From: JBAZMA01 sp041649995
GTDB taxonomy: Bacteria > Omnitrophota > Gorgyraeia > Velamenicoccales > Velamenicoccaceae
DNA length: 64,000 bases
Assembly: GCA_041649995.1 (NCBI GenBank)
Contig: JBAZMA010000006.1
Span: 1 to 64,000, forward strand
Reading direction: 5' to 3'
Under the pieces are notes generated by a model that did no database searches, had not been told where the DNA came from, and saw nothing but the letters and a program-made list of their open reading frames with translations. Shown here piece after piece: positions 47,213 to 56,909 of this stretch; the stretch's first letter is position 1; each line of letters begins with the position of its first letter. Position numbers and translations under genes: made by a program.

Positions 47213-48317
47213 ATGCGCGATGAGATCGCCAGGAAAATAACGGATGCCCAGGCCATGCTGGAACGACTCCGGGGGTATCTTTGACATCGATCAAACAGAC
47301 CGCCAGATTGCCGGTTTACAGGGGGAGATGTCCGTTGAAAATTTCTGGCAAAACCCTCAGGCCGCCAACCAGATCGTCCGCAAGCTCAAACTTTTAAAGA
47401 CCATTTCGGAATCCTGGCACAGGCATGATCATCGTATCCGGGAGATTGCCGAATTTTTTCATATTTCCGAAGGCGAGGGCGAGGATTTTCTGTCTCATCT
47501 CAACGCCGATCTGGACCAGCTGAAAGAGGAGCTTGGCCGGCTGGAATTCTTCACGCTCTTTGACGGCGAGTATGACAGGAACAACGCCATCATGAGCATT
47601 AACGCGGGCGCAGGAGGCACGGAATCCTGCGACTGGGTTTCGATGCTTTTGCGCATGTATACGCGCTGGGCCCAGGCGCGCGGTTTTGAGGTCACGGTCA
47701 CCGATATTCTTTCCGGCGAAGAGGCCGGGGTCAAGAACGTCACTATGATCATCCGCGGGGAATACGCCTACGGATACCTTCGGTCCGAAGCCGGTGTCCA
47801 CCGGCTGGTCAGGATCTCGCCGTTTGACGCCAACAAAAGGCGCCATACCTCTTTTGCCTCCGTGGATATCATTCCGGAATACGAAGGAGACGTGGAGGTC
47901 GATATCCGGCCGGAAGACCTGCGGGTGGATGTCTATCGCGCCGGAGGCAAAGGCGGCCAGCATGTCAATACGACGGATTCAGCCGTGCGCATCACGCATC
48001 TTCCGACGGGTCTTGTCTCGCAATGCCAGAACGAACGCTCCCAGCATCAGAACAAGCAGGTGGCGCTGGGCATCCTGAAATCCAGGCTTTATGAGCTCAA
48101 GCTCCGCGAGCAGGCCGAAAAACGCTCCCGGGAACAGCCGCAAAAACAGAAGATCGAATGGGGTTCGCAGATCCGCTCGTATGTCCTGCATCCCTACAAT
48201 CTGGTCAAGGACCACAGGACGGATTTCGAGACCGGGGATTCCAACGGGGTCCTGGACGGTAAGCTGGACGGTTTTATCGAAGCTTTTTTAAGGGAGAAGA
48301 AGGCAAAACGTGATTGA
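47213..48317 (+). CDS. prfB: Peptide chain release factor 2, made by programmed +1 frameshift
   Basis: Two frames make one protein. ATG 47213 opens a 23-codon frame ending at TGA 47282-47284; reading continues in the +1 frame from GAC 47283 to 48317, giving 367 aa. The slip site CTT-TGA-C is preceded by GGGGG three bases upstream, the classic autoregulatory arrangement: low RF2 favours the shift. The body has the RF2 stop-codon tripeptide SPF (RISPFDANKRRH) and the catalytic GGQ (GGKGGQHVNTTDSA). The gene overlaps secA by 8 bp. Confidence 0.97.
47271..47285 (+). promoter_or_regulatory. prfB recoding site
   Basis: GGGGG-TAT-CTTTGAC: an internal Shine-Dalgarno-like G-run placed 3 nt before the slippery CTT codon, then the in-frame UGA stop and C. 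The bases from GGG to the final C match the E. coli prfB site. Confidence 0.97.
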
Positions 48318-51159
48318 TTTTATCTTATCGAAGATCGTCGGGACGCAGAACGACAGGACTTTGAAGTCCCTCAAGGCGGCCGTGGAGAAGATCAACAGCC
48401 TGGAGCCGGGGATCAAGGCCCTCCCGGACGCCGCCCTGCGCGCCAAAACCGGCGAGTTGAAAGAGCGCCTCGCCGCCCGCCTGAAGCAGCAAGGCTACGA
48501 AGAAGCGGAAACGGAGCTTAAGAAAAAGATCCGCAGGCAGGCGCTGGATGAGCTCCTGCCGGAGGCCTTTGCTGTTGTCCGTGAGGCGTCCGTGCGCGCG
48601 ATCGGCCTTCGCCATTTCGATGTCCAGATGGTCGGCGGCATGGTGCTTCATCAGGGCGGTATCGCGGAAATGGCGACCGGCGAAGGCAAGACGCTGGTGG
48701 CGACCCTTCCGGTTTATCTGAATGCCCTCCCCGGATTGGGCGTGCATGTTGTGACCGTTAACGATTACCTGGCGCGCAGAGACCGCGAGTGGATGGGCCC
48801 GATCTATGAATTCCTGGGTTTGACGATCGGCGTCATCCAGCATGACCAGGGATTCGACGAAAAAAGGCACGCCTATGGCTGCGACATCACCTACGGCACC
48901 AACAACGAATTCGGATTTGATTACCTGCGCGACAATATGGTCACGCACCCTTCCCAGATGGTGCAGAGGCCGCTGCATTACGCGATCGTCGATGAAGTCG
49001 ATTCCATCCTTATCGACGAGGCCCGCACCCCCTTGATCATTTCAGGGCCCACGGACGACTCCGTCGATAAATATTACATCATCAACCGCATCATTCCGAA
49101 ACTCAGGCGCCGGCTCATCCTGGAGAAGGACGAGATCGAGGCCAAATACAAGGGCGAGGACCTGACCGCCGGATATGACGCCGTGGTCGACGAGAAGAAC
49201 CATACGGTTAATCTCACCGAAGAGGGCATGGCCAAATGCGAAGAGCTTCTGGGTGTCAAGAGCCTCTATGACGATCTTTCGGGCGAATGGGCGCACCATA
49301 TCACGCAGGCCATCAAGGCGCACGACCTTTTCAGGCGCGACGTCGAGTATGTCGTCAAGGACGGCAAGGTCATTATCGTCGATGAATTTACCGGGCGCCT
49401 CATGCCGGGGCGCCGCTGGTCCGACGGCATGCATCAAGCCGTGGAGGCCAAGGAGAACCTGCGCATTGAGCGCGAAAACCAGACCCTGGCCACTGTGACC
49501 CTGCAGAATTATTTCAGGATTTACGACAAGCTGGCCGGCATGACCGGAACGGCGTTCACGGAGGCCAATGAGTTCAAGCAGATCTATAAACTCGACGTCG
49601 TGGTCATTCCCACCAACAGGTCTCTGGCCAGGACGAATTATCCCGACGCGGTGTTTCGCAGCGCGCGCGAGAAGTTCAACGCGGTGCTCGAAGACATCAA
49701 GTCCTGCCACGCCAAGGGGCAGCCTGTCCTGGTGGGGACCATCTCGATTGAAAAATCCGAGATGCTTGCCGCCATGCTTAAGAAAAACGGCATCCCGCAC
49801 AGCGTCTTAAACGCCAAATATCATGAGATGGAAGCGCAGATCGTGGCCCAGGCCGGCCGCTATAAGGCCGTGACCATCGCCACCAACATGGCCGGACGGG
49901 GAACGGATATCCTGCTGGGAGGCAATCCGCAGTCCATGGCCAAGAATATCCTCGGCGCCAAAAAACTGGAGCCGGGCACGCCGGAGTATGAGGAGGAATA
50001 CGGCGCGGTCTATGAAAAACTGAAAGAAGAAGCGAAGCGCGAACACGACCAGGTGGCAGCCGTCGGAGGCCTTCATGTCATCGGCACGGAACGCCATGAG
50101 GCCCGCCGCATCGATAACCAGCTGCGCGGCCGGTCCGGCCGGCAGGGCGACCCGGGTTCCTCCCGTTTTTACGTGTCTTTTCAGGACGATCTTATGCGCA
50201 TGTTCGGTTCGGACCGGCTCATCGCCATTATGGACAGGCTTGGTGTGGAAGAGGGCATGGTCATCGAGAATACGTTCGTCACGCGCCGCATTGAGGACGC
50301 GCAGAGGAGGGTGGAGGCTTACAATTTTGAGATCCGTAAGCATCTTCTGGAATATGACGACGTGATGAACAAGCAGAGAGAGGTTGTCTATGGGGAGAGG
50401 CGCCTTATTTTGCGCGGTTCCGCCGAAGAGCTCGGGGAATTTCTGTTCGAGATGATCGGCGATGTCCTTCAGAGGAATGTCCTTTTGTATTGTCCGGAAG
50501 GCGCCATGCCGCAGGACTGGAACTGGGCTGGGCTTGAGGCGTGGCTCAAACAGAAATTCGGCGTCGCTTTCCCTCTGGATCAGGAGCGCCTGATGGCCTT
50601 GAACGCCCAGGCCATCGCCGAAGAACTCGGCGAGATGGCGAAAGCGGCCTGGGAGAAAAAGGCGGCGGACGCCGGGCGAGACGCCCTGGAACAGATGCAG
50701 CGCATGGTCACGCTTCACGTTATTGACAGCCGCTGGAAGGAGCACCTCTACGGCATGGATTGTCTGAAGGAAGGCATCGGCCTGAGGGCTTACGGCGCGC
50801 GCGATCCTTTGATCGAATACCAGAGAGAAGCCTACAATATGTTCGTGGAGATGATGGAGCGCATCAAGGACGAAGTCGTTGAACTGGTCTTCCGCATGCA
50901 GATCATTGAGCAGAAGGAGGTCAGGGGCGTTTTTACTTCCCTGCCGCAGAAGACCGAACACAAGGAGTTCAGCGGTCTTTCTCCCCAGGCGCGGCGTCAG
51001 GCGGAGGCCGAAGCGCCGACCTCGGAGGAAGAGCCCGGGGCTTCAGCTGTCCTGAAGCCGGAACCCGTGCGCGTGGAAGGCCCAAAGGTCGGCCGTAACG
51101 ACCCCTGCCCGTGCGGCAGCGGAAAAAAATACAAGAAATGCTGCGGCCAGAACGCGTAA
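48310..51159 (+). CDS. secA: Preprotein translocase ATPase SecA
   Basis: Motor that drives Sec-dependent protein export, 949 aa. Walker A ATGEGKTLVATLP, DEAD-type VDEVDSILIDEARTPLIISG, AGRYKAVTIATNMAGRGTDI and GGLHVIGTERHEARRIDNQLRGRSGRQGDPG-region motifs are intact. The C-terminal SecB/lipid-binding zinc motif is DPCPCGSGKKYKKCCG. The start is GTG inside the end of prfB. It is followed 12 nt later by lnt, so export and lipoprotein maturation are encoded together. Confidence 0.98.
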   Translation: MIDFILSKIVGTQNDRTLKSLKAAVEKINSLEPGIKALPDAALRAKTGELKERLAARLKQQGYEEAETELKKKIRRQALDELLPEAFAVVREASVRAIGLRHFDVQMVGGMVLHQGGIAEMATGEGKTLVATLPVYLNALPGLGVHVVTVNDYLARRDREWMGPIYEFLGLTIGVIQHDQGFDEKRHAYGCDITYGTNNEFGFDYLRDNMVTHPSQMVQRPLHYAIVDEVDSILIDEARTPLIISGPTDDSVDKYYIINRIIPKLRRRLILEKDEIEAKYKGEDLTAGYDAVVDEKNHTVNLTEEGMAKCEELLGVKSLYDDLSGEWAHHITQAIKAHDLFRRDVEYVVKDGKVIIVDEFTGRLMPGRRWSDGMHQAVEAKENLRIERENQTLATVTLQNYFRIYDKLAGMTGTAFTEANEFKQIYKLDVVVIPTNRSLARTNYPDAVFRSAREKFNAVLEDIKSCHAKGQPVLVGTISIEKSEMLAAMLKKNGIPHSVLNAKYHEMEAQIVAQAGRYKAVTIATNMAGRGTDILLGGNPQSMAKNILGAKKLEPGTPEYEEEYGAVYEKLKEEAKREHDQVAAVGGLHVIGTERHEARRIDNQLRGRSGRQGDPGSSRFYVSFQDDLMRMFGSDRLIAIMDRLGVEEGMVIENTFVTRRIEDAQRRVEAYNFEIRKHLLEYDDVMNKQREVVYGERRLILRGSAEELGEFLFEMIGDVLQRNVLLYCPEGAMPQDWNWAGLEAWLKQKFGVAFPLDQERLMALNAQAIAEELGEMAKAAWEKKAADAGRDALEQMQRMVTLHVIDSRWKEHLYGMDCLKEGIGLRAYGARDPLIEYQREAYNMFVEMMERIKDEVVELVFRMQIIEQKEVRGVFTSLPQKTEHKEFSGLSPQARRQAEAEAPTSEEEPGASAVLKPEPVRVEGPKVGRNDPCPCGSGKKYKKCCGQNA

Positions 51160-51171
51160 CGAAAGGAAGTT

Positions 51172-52710
51172 TTGTTTCTTTTTAATTTTAAATTTTTGAA
51201 AAACAGGCCGGGCGTCCCCTCTGCCCTTATCCCATGGCTCGCCCTGGTGAGCGTTCTCCTGCTGCGTTTATCTTTCCCAAGGGCCGGGTTTTGGCCCTTG
51301 GCCTGGTTCGCTTTCCTGCCGTTGTTTTTGGCTCTTGAAAAAACAGATACCGCCAAAACCCTGGGCGTCAGTTTTGCCGCGGGCTTTGTCTTTTATATTT
51401 CTCTGCTTTTCTGGCTGATCCACGTGACCATTCCGGGCATGGCCGTCCTGTCGTTTTATTTAGCTTTGTATTTCGCGGTTTTCGGGCTGGGTTGGAATTA
51501 CGCCCGCGCCCATTTGTCTTACGGGGCCAGACTCGTCTTTTCGCCCTGTTTATGGGTGCTTCTGGAATATATCCGTTCCCACCTGTTCACAGGCTTCCCA
51601 TGGGGCTTGCTGGCCTATACCCAAACCCCCTGTATTCCCGCCCTGCAGGGCGCCGATCTCGTCGGGAGCTGGGGATTGTCGTTTGTGATCGTGTTCGTGA
51701 ACGTTTTTTTATTCGAGGTTCTTTTTCCCAAAATGGGAGAGCGGCGTTCGCGTTTGGCACACGCGGCGCCCCTGTGTCTGATCGCGCTCTGGTTTCTTTA
51801 CGGGGCCTGGCGCGCGTGGGAAAAGCCCCGGGAACAATGCTTTTTGAAAGTGGCTGTCGTGCAGGGAAACATCCCCCAGGAGATCAAGTGGGCGCCGCGT
51901 TTCCGGGAAGGCATTTTCCGCAAACACGTCCTGTTGAGCGAGATCAGCCTTTTGAAACACGAACCCGACCTGATCGTCTGGCCGGAAACGTCTTTTACGG
52001 AATATCTGGAATTGGGTGAGAATGACGGGGAACTCGCCGATCTGGCCCGGCGGCTCAAGACGCCGCTTTTGATCGGCTCCATCCGTTTTGACGAGGGCCG
52101 TTATTTCAACAGCGCCCTTCTCTATGATTCAGCCGGTGAAATGCGGACGCTCTATAACAAACTGCATCTGGTCCCCTTCGGGGAATATATCCCGGGCCGC
52201 AAATTTTTGCCGTTTGTCGAAAGCGTCCTGCCTATCGAGGATTTTACCCCCGGCAGCGACGCGACCCTGTTTTCGCTGCCCAGCAGGACTTGTCTGAAGG
52301 ATTTGCGTTTCGGGGTTCTGGTCTGTTTTGAGGATATTTTTCCGGAACTCGCGCGCGCCTTTGTCTTAAAAGGCGCGGATTTCCTGGTGAACATGACCAA
52401 TGACGGATGGTTCGGTGACACATCGAGTCCGTTTCAGCATATGCAGGCTTCGGTTTTGAGGGCGGTTGAGAACAGGGTTTACGTGGTGCGCAGCGCCAAC
52501 ACGGGGGTTTCCTGCGTGATCGACGACGCGGGGCGCGTGGTTTCCCTGGTCGATGAGGCGGGCCGCCGGACGTTTGTGAAGGGGGAGGCTTGCGGTTTTG
52601 TCGCGCCGACCCCGCGCTCAGCCCTCTATACCGTGATCGGCGATTTGTTCATTCCCTTTGCCTGCGCCGGTATTTTTGGTATGATAGGGGCACGGAGGAG
52701 GAGACCTTGA
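51172..52710 (+). CDS. lnt: Apolipoprotein N-acyltransferase
   Basis: Adds the third acyl chain to lipoproteins in the inner membrane. 512 aa: about six to seven N-terminal membrane helices, then a nitrilase domain (about 220-480). The catalytic triad is visible: Glu in VWPETSF, Lys in LYNKLHLVPFGEYIPG and Cys in LVCFEDIFPELAR. The start is TTG with AAAGGAAG 4-6 nt upstream; no ATG fits. Likely clients in the window are the amidase and LptE-like lipoproteins. Its stop overlaps the next start (TTGA). Confidence 0.95.
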   Translation: MFLFNFKFLKNRPGVPSALIPWLALVSVLLLRLSFPRAGFWPLAWFAFLPLFLALEKTDTAKTLGVSFAAGFVFYISLLFWLIHVTIPGMAVLSFYLALYFAVFGLGWNYARAHLSYGARLVFSPCLWVLLEYIRSHLFTGFPWGLLAYTQTPCIPALQGADLVGSWGLSFVIVFVNVFLFEVLFPKMGERRSRLAHAAPLCLIALWFLYGAWRAWEKPREQCFLKVAVVQGNIPQEIKWAPRFREGIFRKHVLLSEISLLKHEPDLIVWPETSFTEYLELGENDGELADLARRLKTPLLIGSIRFDEGRYFNSALLYDSAGEMRTLYNKLHLVPFGEYIPGRKFLPFVESVLPIEDFTPGSDATLFSLPSRTCLKDLRFGVLVCFEDIFPELARAFVLKGADFLVNMTNDGWFGDTSSPFQHMQASVLRAVENRVYVVRSANTGVSCVIDDAGRVVSLVDEAGRRTFVKGEACGFVAPTPRSALYTVIGDLFIPFACAGIFGMIGARRRRP

Positions 52711-53858
52711 GGGGGAAGTCAAGGGTTACAATCGGGATCCTGGCTGTCGCCATGTGTTTTCAGTCGGCCGCGTTCGCGGCAAAGGCCGACCCTGAGAGCG
52801 CGCGACGTCAACTCGCCCTGCACTATTTCCGCGGTGTGATCAATTTTGAAGCCGGCCGTTATCAGGAGGCCATGGATGAGTTCAGGGCCGTGGCCGACGT
52901 CGATCCCTATTATAAGGACACGCAGAAGTATATCTCCCGGCTTGACCGCTACCGCGCAGAGCTCCTGGACCCCAAAGACGGCCGGGACTACGACACCAAG
53001 GGCGTGGACCTCTATTTTCTGGGAAAACATTATTACGAAAAAGGGGATTATGACAGGGCCATGGAGGCCTTCAAGGCCATCCTGGACAAGGCCCCCGGGG
53101 ATAAATTCGCTTTGTATTACAAACAGCTGATCGAGGCCGCAAGCCCGAAATACAAGAGGGTGGCGGGCGTTGCTCCGAAGAGCGAGGCCGATGAAATCGC
53201 GGTCCTGCAGAAAGAGGTCAGCTATATCAAGGAAGATGTCGACGACAAAGAGGATTCCGAGGCCTTTCTGCAGGAGAGGGCCCAGGCGCGGGCTGAGCGC
53301 GACGAGATCATCCGCAGCAAAGAGCGTCAGCTGGACAGGCAGGAGGATATCCTTGAAGAGGAGCGTAAGGATTATCTGGCGCAGGCAAGCCTGGCCAAGC
53401 GCGCCGAAAAGGTGGCCAAGGAATCCGAAAAATGGCGCCGCATGAAGGAGAAGCTTTCTTCCCGTCAGCCCGGCATACCTGCCGACCTGACGGAATTTCC
53501 CGCGTATCAGAACAATGGGGAAAAATACTACAAAAGCATGAAAGAGTCCCTGCGGGAGAGCCGATGGAATTCCGCGGGGTTGAATGCCATCAAGTCCGCC
53601 CTGTATTATTGCGATTCTCTCCTGATCTATTATTACGGGATCAAAAGTTCCTATCCGGAGCATGAAAATATCGCGCGGCTCATGGCCGAATACATCCACC
53701 GCGCGGACCTCGACGAAAATATTATCCGCCTGCGGGCGATTTTGAACATGAAGATCATTATTGAAGGGGAAGACAGGCCGCTCACGCGGTCGGAGGCGAT
53801 TTTTCTCGCGGAAAAAGCTGAGCGGCTGATCCAGTGGTGCCGTTCGATCCTTCCTTAA
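52707..53858 (+). CDS. Exported TPR protein with coiled coil
   Basis: 383 aa from TTG 52707, chosen for the strong GGAGGAGGAG upstream and the overlap with the lnt stop. Signal peptide about 1-24 (VTIGILAVAMCFQSAAFA). Two or three TPR-like units lie in residues 25-140 (LALHYFRGVINFEAGRYQEA, DLYFLGKHYYEKGDYDRAME), followed by a charged coiled coil (about 165-260) and a helical C-terminal domain with Tyr-rich patches. Probably periplasmic or envelope-attached. It shares its general plan with the next gene. Function unknown. Confidence 0.7.
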   Translation: MRGKSRVTIGILAVAMCFQSAAFAAKADPESARRQLALHYFRGVINFEAGRYQEAMDEFRAVADVDPYYKDTQKYISRLDRYRAELLDPKDGRDYDTKGVDLYFLGKHYYEKGDYDRAMEAFKAILDKAPGDKFALYYKQLIEAASPKYKRVAGVAPKSEADEIAVLQKEVSYIKEDVDDKEDSEAFLQERAQARAERDEIIRSKERQLDRQEDILEEERKDYLAQASLAKRAEKVAKESEKWRRMKEKLSSRQPGIPADLTEFPAYQNNGEKYYKSMKESLRESRWNSAGLNAIKSALYYCDSLLIYYYGIKSSYPEHENIARLMAEYIHRADLDENIIRLRAILNMKIIIEGEDRPLTRSEAIFLAEKAERLIQWCRSILP

Positions 53859-53923
53859 AACAAGAGAAGATCTTTTTAAAAAAATAGCCGCCTTTGCGCG
53901 CAATATTACCGGAGGGAGTATCA

Positions 53924-55201
53924 ATGAATGGCGCCCGTTTTAAAAAGACAATCCGAAGCCTGGCCCTGGTTGTGTTCTGGGCCCTTTTGTGTGTTCAGGC
54001 CGTCCAGGCCGCAGACCCCGTTGTCGTCGAACTGCATTATCAGAATGGGGTGAAGTTCTATAAGCGCGGGCTTTATGACCGCGCCGTCCAGGAGTTTGAG
54101 AAGACCCTGAACCTGGACCCCAAACATGAGGACGCCAGGATCTTCCTGGAGAAGGTCCGTTTGATCCGCAAGAACCAGACAGCCGGGGACGCCGAGATCA
54201 GCAAGGATGTCGAGATCAAGGAACTTTACGCGCAGGGGCGCCGGCTGTATCAGGAACGCCGTTATGAGGACGCCATCGAGACATTCAACAAAATCCTTGA
54301 ACTCAAGCCGATCGATGATTTTGCCTCTTTTTATAAGGAACGCAGCGAGATCCTGTTGTCGAAAAAACTCGCCCGCGAGAAGAGCCTTCTGCGTAAGCAG
54401 CAGTTGAAAGAAGCGCGTCTGCAGGCCAAAGAAGACAGGCGGAAAGAGAAACAGGAGCTGGCCCGGAAACGGAAAGAGGCCAAGACCATCGCCCGTCTGC
54501 CGGTCCGTAAAGAGAACCGTAAATCCATGGTCGCGCATGATCTGGCTGCCTACGAGACCGAGGCCCAATCCAGGGCCGTGCCTGAAGGCGAGAAAGAGCC
54601 TTTGCTGAACAAGAAGGCGCAATTGAAGCAGGACCGTCTGGCTTTGAAAGAGAAGAAGCGGCAGGAAAAGCTCCAGGCTAAAGAGGACAGAAAAAGGGAA
54701 AAAGAGGAGCGGGCCGCGGCGAAAAAAGCCCTTGCCCAGGAAAGACGGCAGGCGAAGATAGACAAGCGGCAGGAAGACCGGCTTAGGAAACAGCAGGCCA
54801 GAGAGGACATGCGGCAGGGGAAGAAAGAGAGCCGTGAGGCCTTAAAGCGCAGGAAACAGGAGGAGCGCGGTTACAGGGTCCAGGAAGCAGCCGCCCGCAA
54901 GGAAAGCATCCGCATGGAGAAAGGCCTGGAGAAAGACGCCAAGAAGGAGGCCGCCAAACTTCGCGCGGAGAGTAAACAGCTTTTCCTGAAGGGCGTGGAG
55001 GCTTATGGCCGCAGGCAATACGAGGAATCCATCGCCGCATTTGAAGAGCTGATCCAAAAGGAAGATGAGGCCAAAACGCCGGTTTATACCAATACCGCCC
55101 GAAGGATGATGCAAAAGGCGCAGGACCGTCTCAAAGGCGTGGGCAAGGACCAGGAGATCGGCAAGACGCCGGCGGCGGACGGAAAGCAAGCCGGATTTTA
55201 A
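53924..55201 (+). CDS. Exported TPR protein with long charged helix
   Basis: 425 aa from ATG 53924 (GGAGGGAG upstream). Signal peptide about 1-30 (LALVVFWALLCVQAVQAA). TPR-like repeats at about 35-75 (LHYQNGVKFYKRGLYDRAVQ) and 95-140 (LYAQGRRLYQERRYEDAIET), and one more at 345-385 (QLFLKGVEAYGRRQYEESIA). Between them, about residues 150-340, lies an almost uninterrupted K/E/R/Q/A-rich stretch that should form a very long single helix or coiled coil. Such a rod could span or stiffen the periplasm. It follows the previous TPR gene by 65 nt. No family name can be given. Confidence 0.68.
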   Translation: MNGARFKKTIRSLALVVFWALLCVQAVQAADPVVVELHYQNGVKFYKRGLYDRAVQEFEKTLNLDPKHEDARIFLEKVRLIRKNQTAGDAEISKDVEIKELYAQGRRLYQERRYEDAIETFNKILELKPIDDFASFYKERSEILLSKKLAREKSLLRKQQLKEARLQAKEDRRKEKQELARKRKEAKTIARLPVRKENRKSMVAHDLAAYETEAQSRAVPEGEKEPLLNKKAQLKQDRLALKEKKRQEKLQAKEDRKREKEERAAAKKALAQERRQAKIDKRQEDRLRKQQAREDMRQGKKESREALKRRKQEERGYRVQEAAARKESIRMEKGLEKDAKKEAAKLRAESKQLFLKGVEAYGRRQYEESIAAFEELIQKEDEAKTPVYTNTARRMMQKAQDRLKGVGKDQEIGKTPAADGKQAGF

Positions 55202-55216
55202 AAGAGCGCAGCCCCC

Positions 55217-55705
55217 ATGGGACAAAACATTGAGATCGTAAAAATCCAAAAACCGGATGACGTCAACGTTATCCTGGGGCAATCGCATTTTATCAAGACC
55301 GTCGAGGACCTCTACGAGGCCCTGGTCAATACCGTGCCGGGGATCCAATTCGGCGTGGCTTTTTGCGAAGCCTCAGGCGACTGTAAAGTGCGTTCGGAAG
55401 GCACGGATGAGGCCTTGAAAAAACTGGCCGTTCAAAACGCGCTCGCCCTGGCCTGCGGCCATTCGTTCCTTGTGTTCCTGAAAGGCTCTTATCCCATAAA
55501 TATATTGAACGCCATCAAAAGCATCCCGGAAGTCTGTTCTATTCATTGCGCCACAGCCAACCCTTTGGAAGTAATTGTCATGGAGACTGCCCTGGGCCGC
55601 GGCGTCATGGGCGTCATTGACGGCGCCAAGCCAAAAGGCGCTGAGGGCGAGGCAGACATCCGCTGGCGCAAAGAGTTCCTGAGAAAAATCGGATACAAGC
55701 TTTAA
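55217..55705 (+). CDS. Adenosine-specific kinase family protein (DUF355)
   Basis: 162 aa, matching the small adenosine-binding family PF04008 along its whole length: VNVILGQSHFIKTVEDLYEA, FGVAFCEASGDC, GHSFLVFLKGSYPINILNAI, CSIHCATANPLEVIV and GVMGVIDGAKPKG. The family name comes from structural genomics; a physiological kinase role is not well established. It begins 15 nt after the TPR gene. Purine metabolism is strongly represented elsewhere in the window, but no direct link is visible. Confidence 0.85.
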   Translation: MGQNIEIVKIQKPDDVNVILGQSHFIKTVEDLYEALVNTVPGIQFGVAFCEASGDCKVRSEGTDEALKKLAVQNALALACGHSFLVFLKGSYPINILNAIKSIPEVCSIHCATANPLEVIVMETALGRGVMGVIDGAKPKGAEGEADIRWRKEFLRKIGYKL

Positions 55706-55712
55706 CGTCGTC

Positions 55713-55898
55713 ACGAGGGACGAAGAACAATTAAGAATTAAAAATGAATAATGAAGAATTAAATGATGTTCATTAGCTGATTAGTAAAAGCACTTCAATT
55801 GAGATTTGTTTTTTTGGATTTCTTCATTCTTAATTCTTCATTTTTAATTGCTGTTTAACTGAGGCCTGCTAACTGAGGCCCGATAACTGATACCTGAA
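55713..55898. repeat. Heptad-periodic repeat before the acyltransferase gene
   Basis: GGACGAA, GAACAAT, TAAGAAT, TAAAAAT, GAATAAT, GAAGAAT heptads at the left, T-rich TCTTCAT, TCTTAAT, TCTTCAT, TTTTAAT at the right, then a 14-nt (two-heptad) tandem TAACTGAGGCCTGC, TAACTGAGGCCCGA, TAACTGATACCTGA that runs to the next start codon. The centre (about 55765-55815) is diverged. Confidence 0.78.
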
Positions 55899-55900
55899 TT

Positions 55901-56869
55901 ATGACTAAAAAAGAATTTTGCCGGTGGATGGCATACGGTTTGGGACGCAGGGTCATCGGGTTTTGTGATTTTCTCGCCCGTATCCTGCCCTTGCCTTTGC
56001 TCTACGCTTTTGCGCGTTTTCTGGGGCTTTTGGGATACACGTTCGGCGTCAAACATCGCCGTATAGCGTTAGAAAGTCTTTCCCGGGCTTTTGGAAAATC
56101 AAAGACGCCGCGGGAGATCAAGCTGATCGCCCGGGAATGTTTTAATTCCATGGCCGCGGCGGCCGTTGAATTTTTTTATTTTATGCGCTCGGAGGAACGC
56201 GTCCGGAAATATGTTACCATTGAAGGGGCAGAGCACCTGAAAGCCGCGCTGGACCAGGGCAAGGGCGTTGTGGCCATCAGCGCGCATTTCGGAAGTTTCC
56301 CTTTGCTCCTGTCGCGGCTGTCGCTGGAGGGTTTTCGCGTCAACGCCGTCATGCGGCATATGAGAGACCCTAAGCTGGACGAGTATTTTGAGTCCAAGCG
56401 GAGGGTCATGAAGGTGGGCTCCATCTATACCCAGCCCAGGTCATCCTGCGTGAGCGACAGCCTTAAGGCCCTCAGGGGCAATGAAGTCCTTTTTGTCCAG
56501 CTGGACCAGAATTTCGGGACCGGCGGGGTTTTCGTGGATTTTTTCGGGGTCAAGGCGGCCACCGCCACCGGCCCCATTATTTTTTCCCTGCGCACAGGCG
56601 CGCCGCTGGTTCCCATGTTCATCTACCGCGTCAAAGGCCCTTTCCACCATATTGTCATAGAACCGGGAGTGAGCGTGAAGGAAGGGGACAGCGCGACCAA
56701 ACACGAGAGGATCATAGCAACCGTCGCGGAATTGACCGCGCTGATTGAAACCTACATCCGTAAACACCCTCATGAATGGGGCTGGATCCATAAACGCTGG
56801 AAAGCCAGGCCCAAGCAGGAGGTTTGCGCGCCGCTGGATCCGGAAACCATGGCGGCTTCCCTGGAATAA
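55901..56869 (+). CDS. LpxL/HtrB-like lipid A acyltransferase family protein
   Basis: 322 aa. N-terminal hydrophobic segment (LPLLYAFARFLGLLGYTFG), then NSMAAAAVEFFYF and the acyltransferase block GKGVVAISAHFGSFPLLLS. The catalytic motif of this family is H-x4-D/E; here H129 is followed by P134 where the acid should be. The later ALRGNEVLFVQLDQNFGTGGVFVDFFG and GAPLVPMFIYR blocks are typical, as is the end HPHEWGWIHKRWK. It may still acylate lipids using another acid, or be inactive. No Shine-Dalgarno is evident before the ATG. Confidence 0.85.
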   Translation: MTKKEFCRWMAYGLGRRVIGFCDFLARILPLPLLYAFARFLGLLGYTFGVKHRRIALESLSRAFGKSKTPREIKLIARECFNSMAAAAVEFFYFMRSEERVRKYVTIEGAEHLKAALDQGKGVVAISAHFGSFPLLLSRLSLEGFRVNAVMRHMRDPKLDEYFESKRRVMKVGSIYTQPRSSCVSDSLKALRGNEVLFVQLDQNFGTGGVFVDFFGVKAATATGPIIFSLRTGAPLVPMFIYRVKGPFHHIVIEPGVSVKEGDSATKHERIIATVAELTALIETYIRKHPHEWGWIHKRWKARPKQEVCAPLDPETMAASLE

Positions 56870-56909
56870 GATCAAATCCCTGAAAGCAAAGAAAGGAGCT
56901 GGCAGAAAA

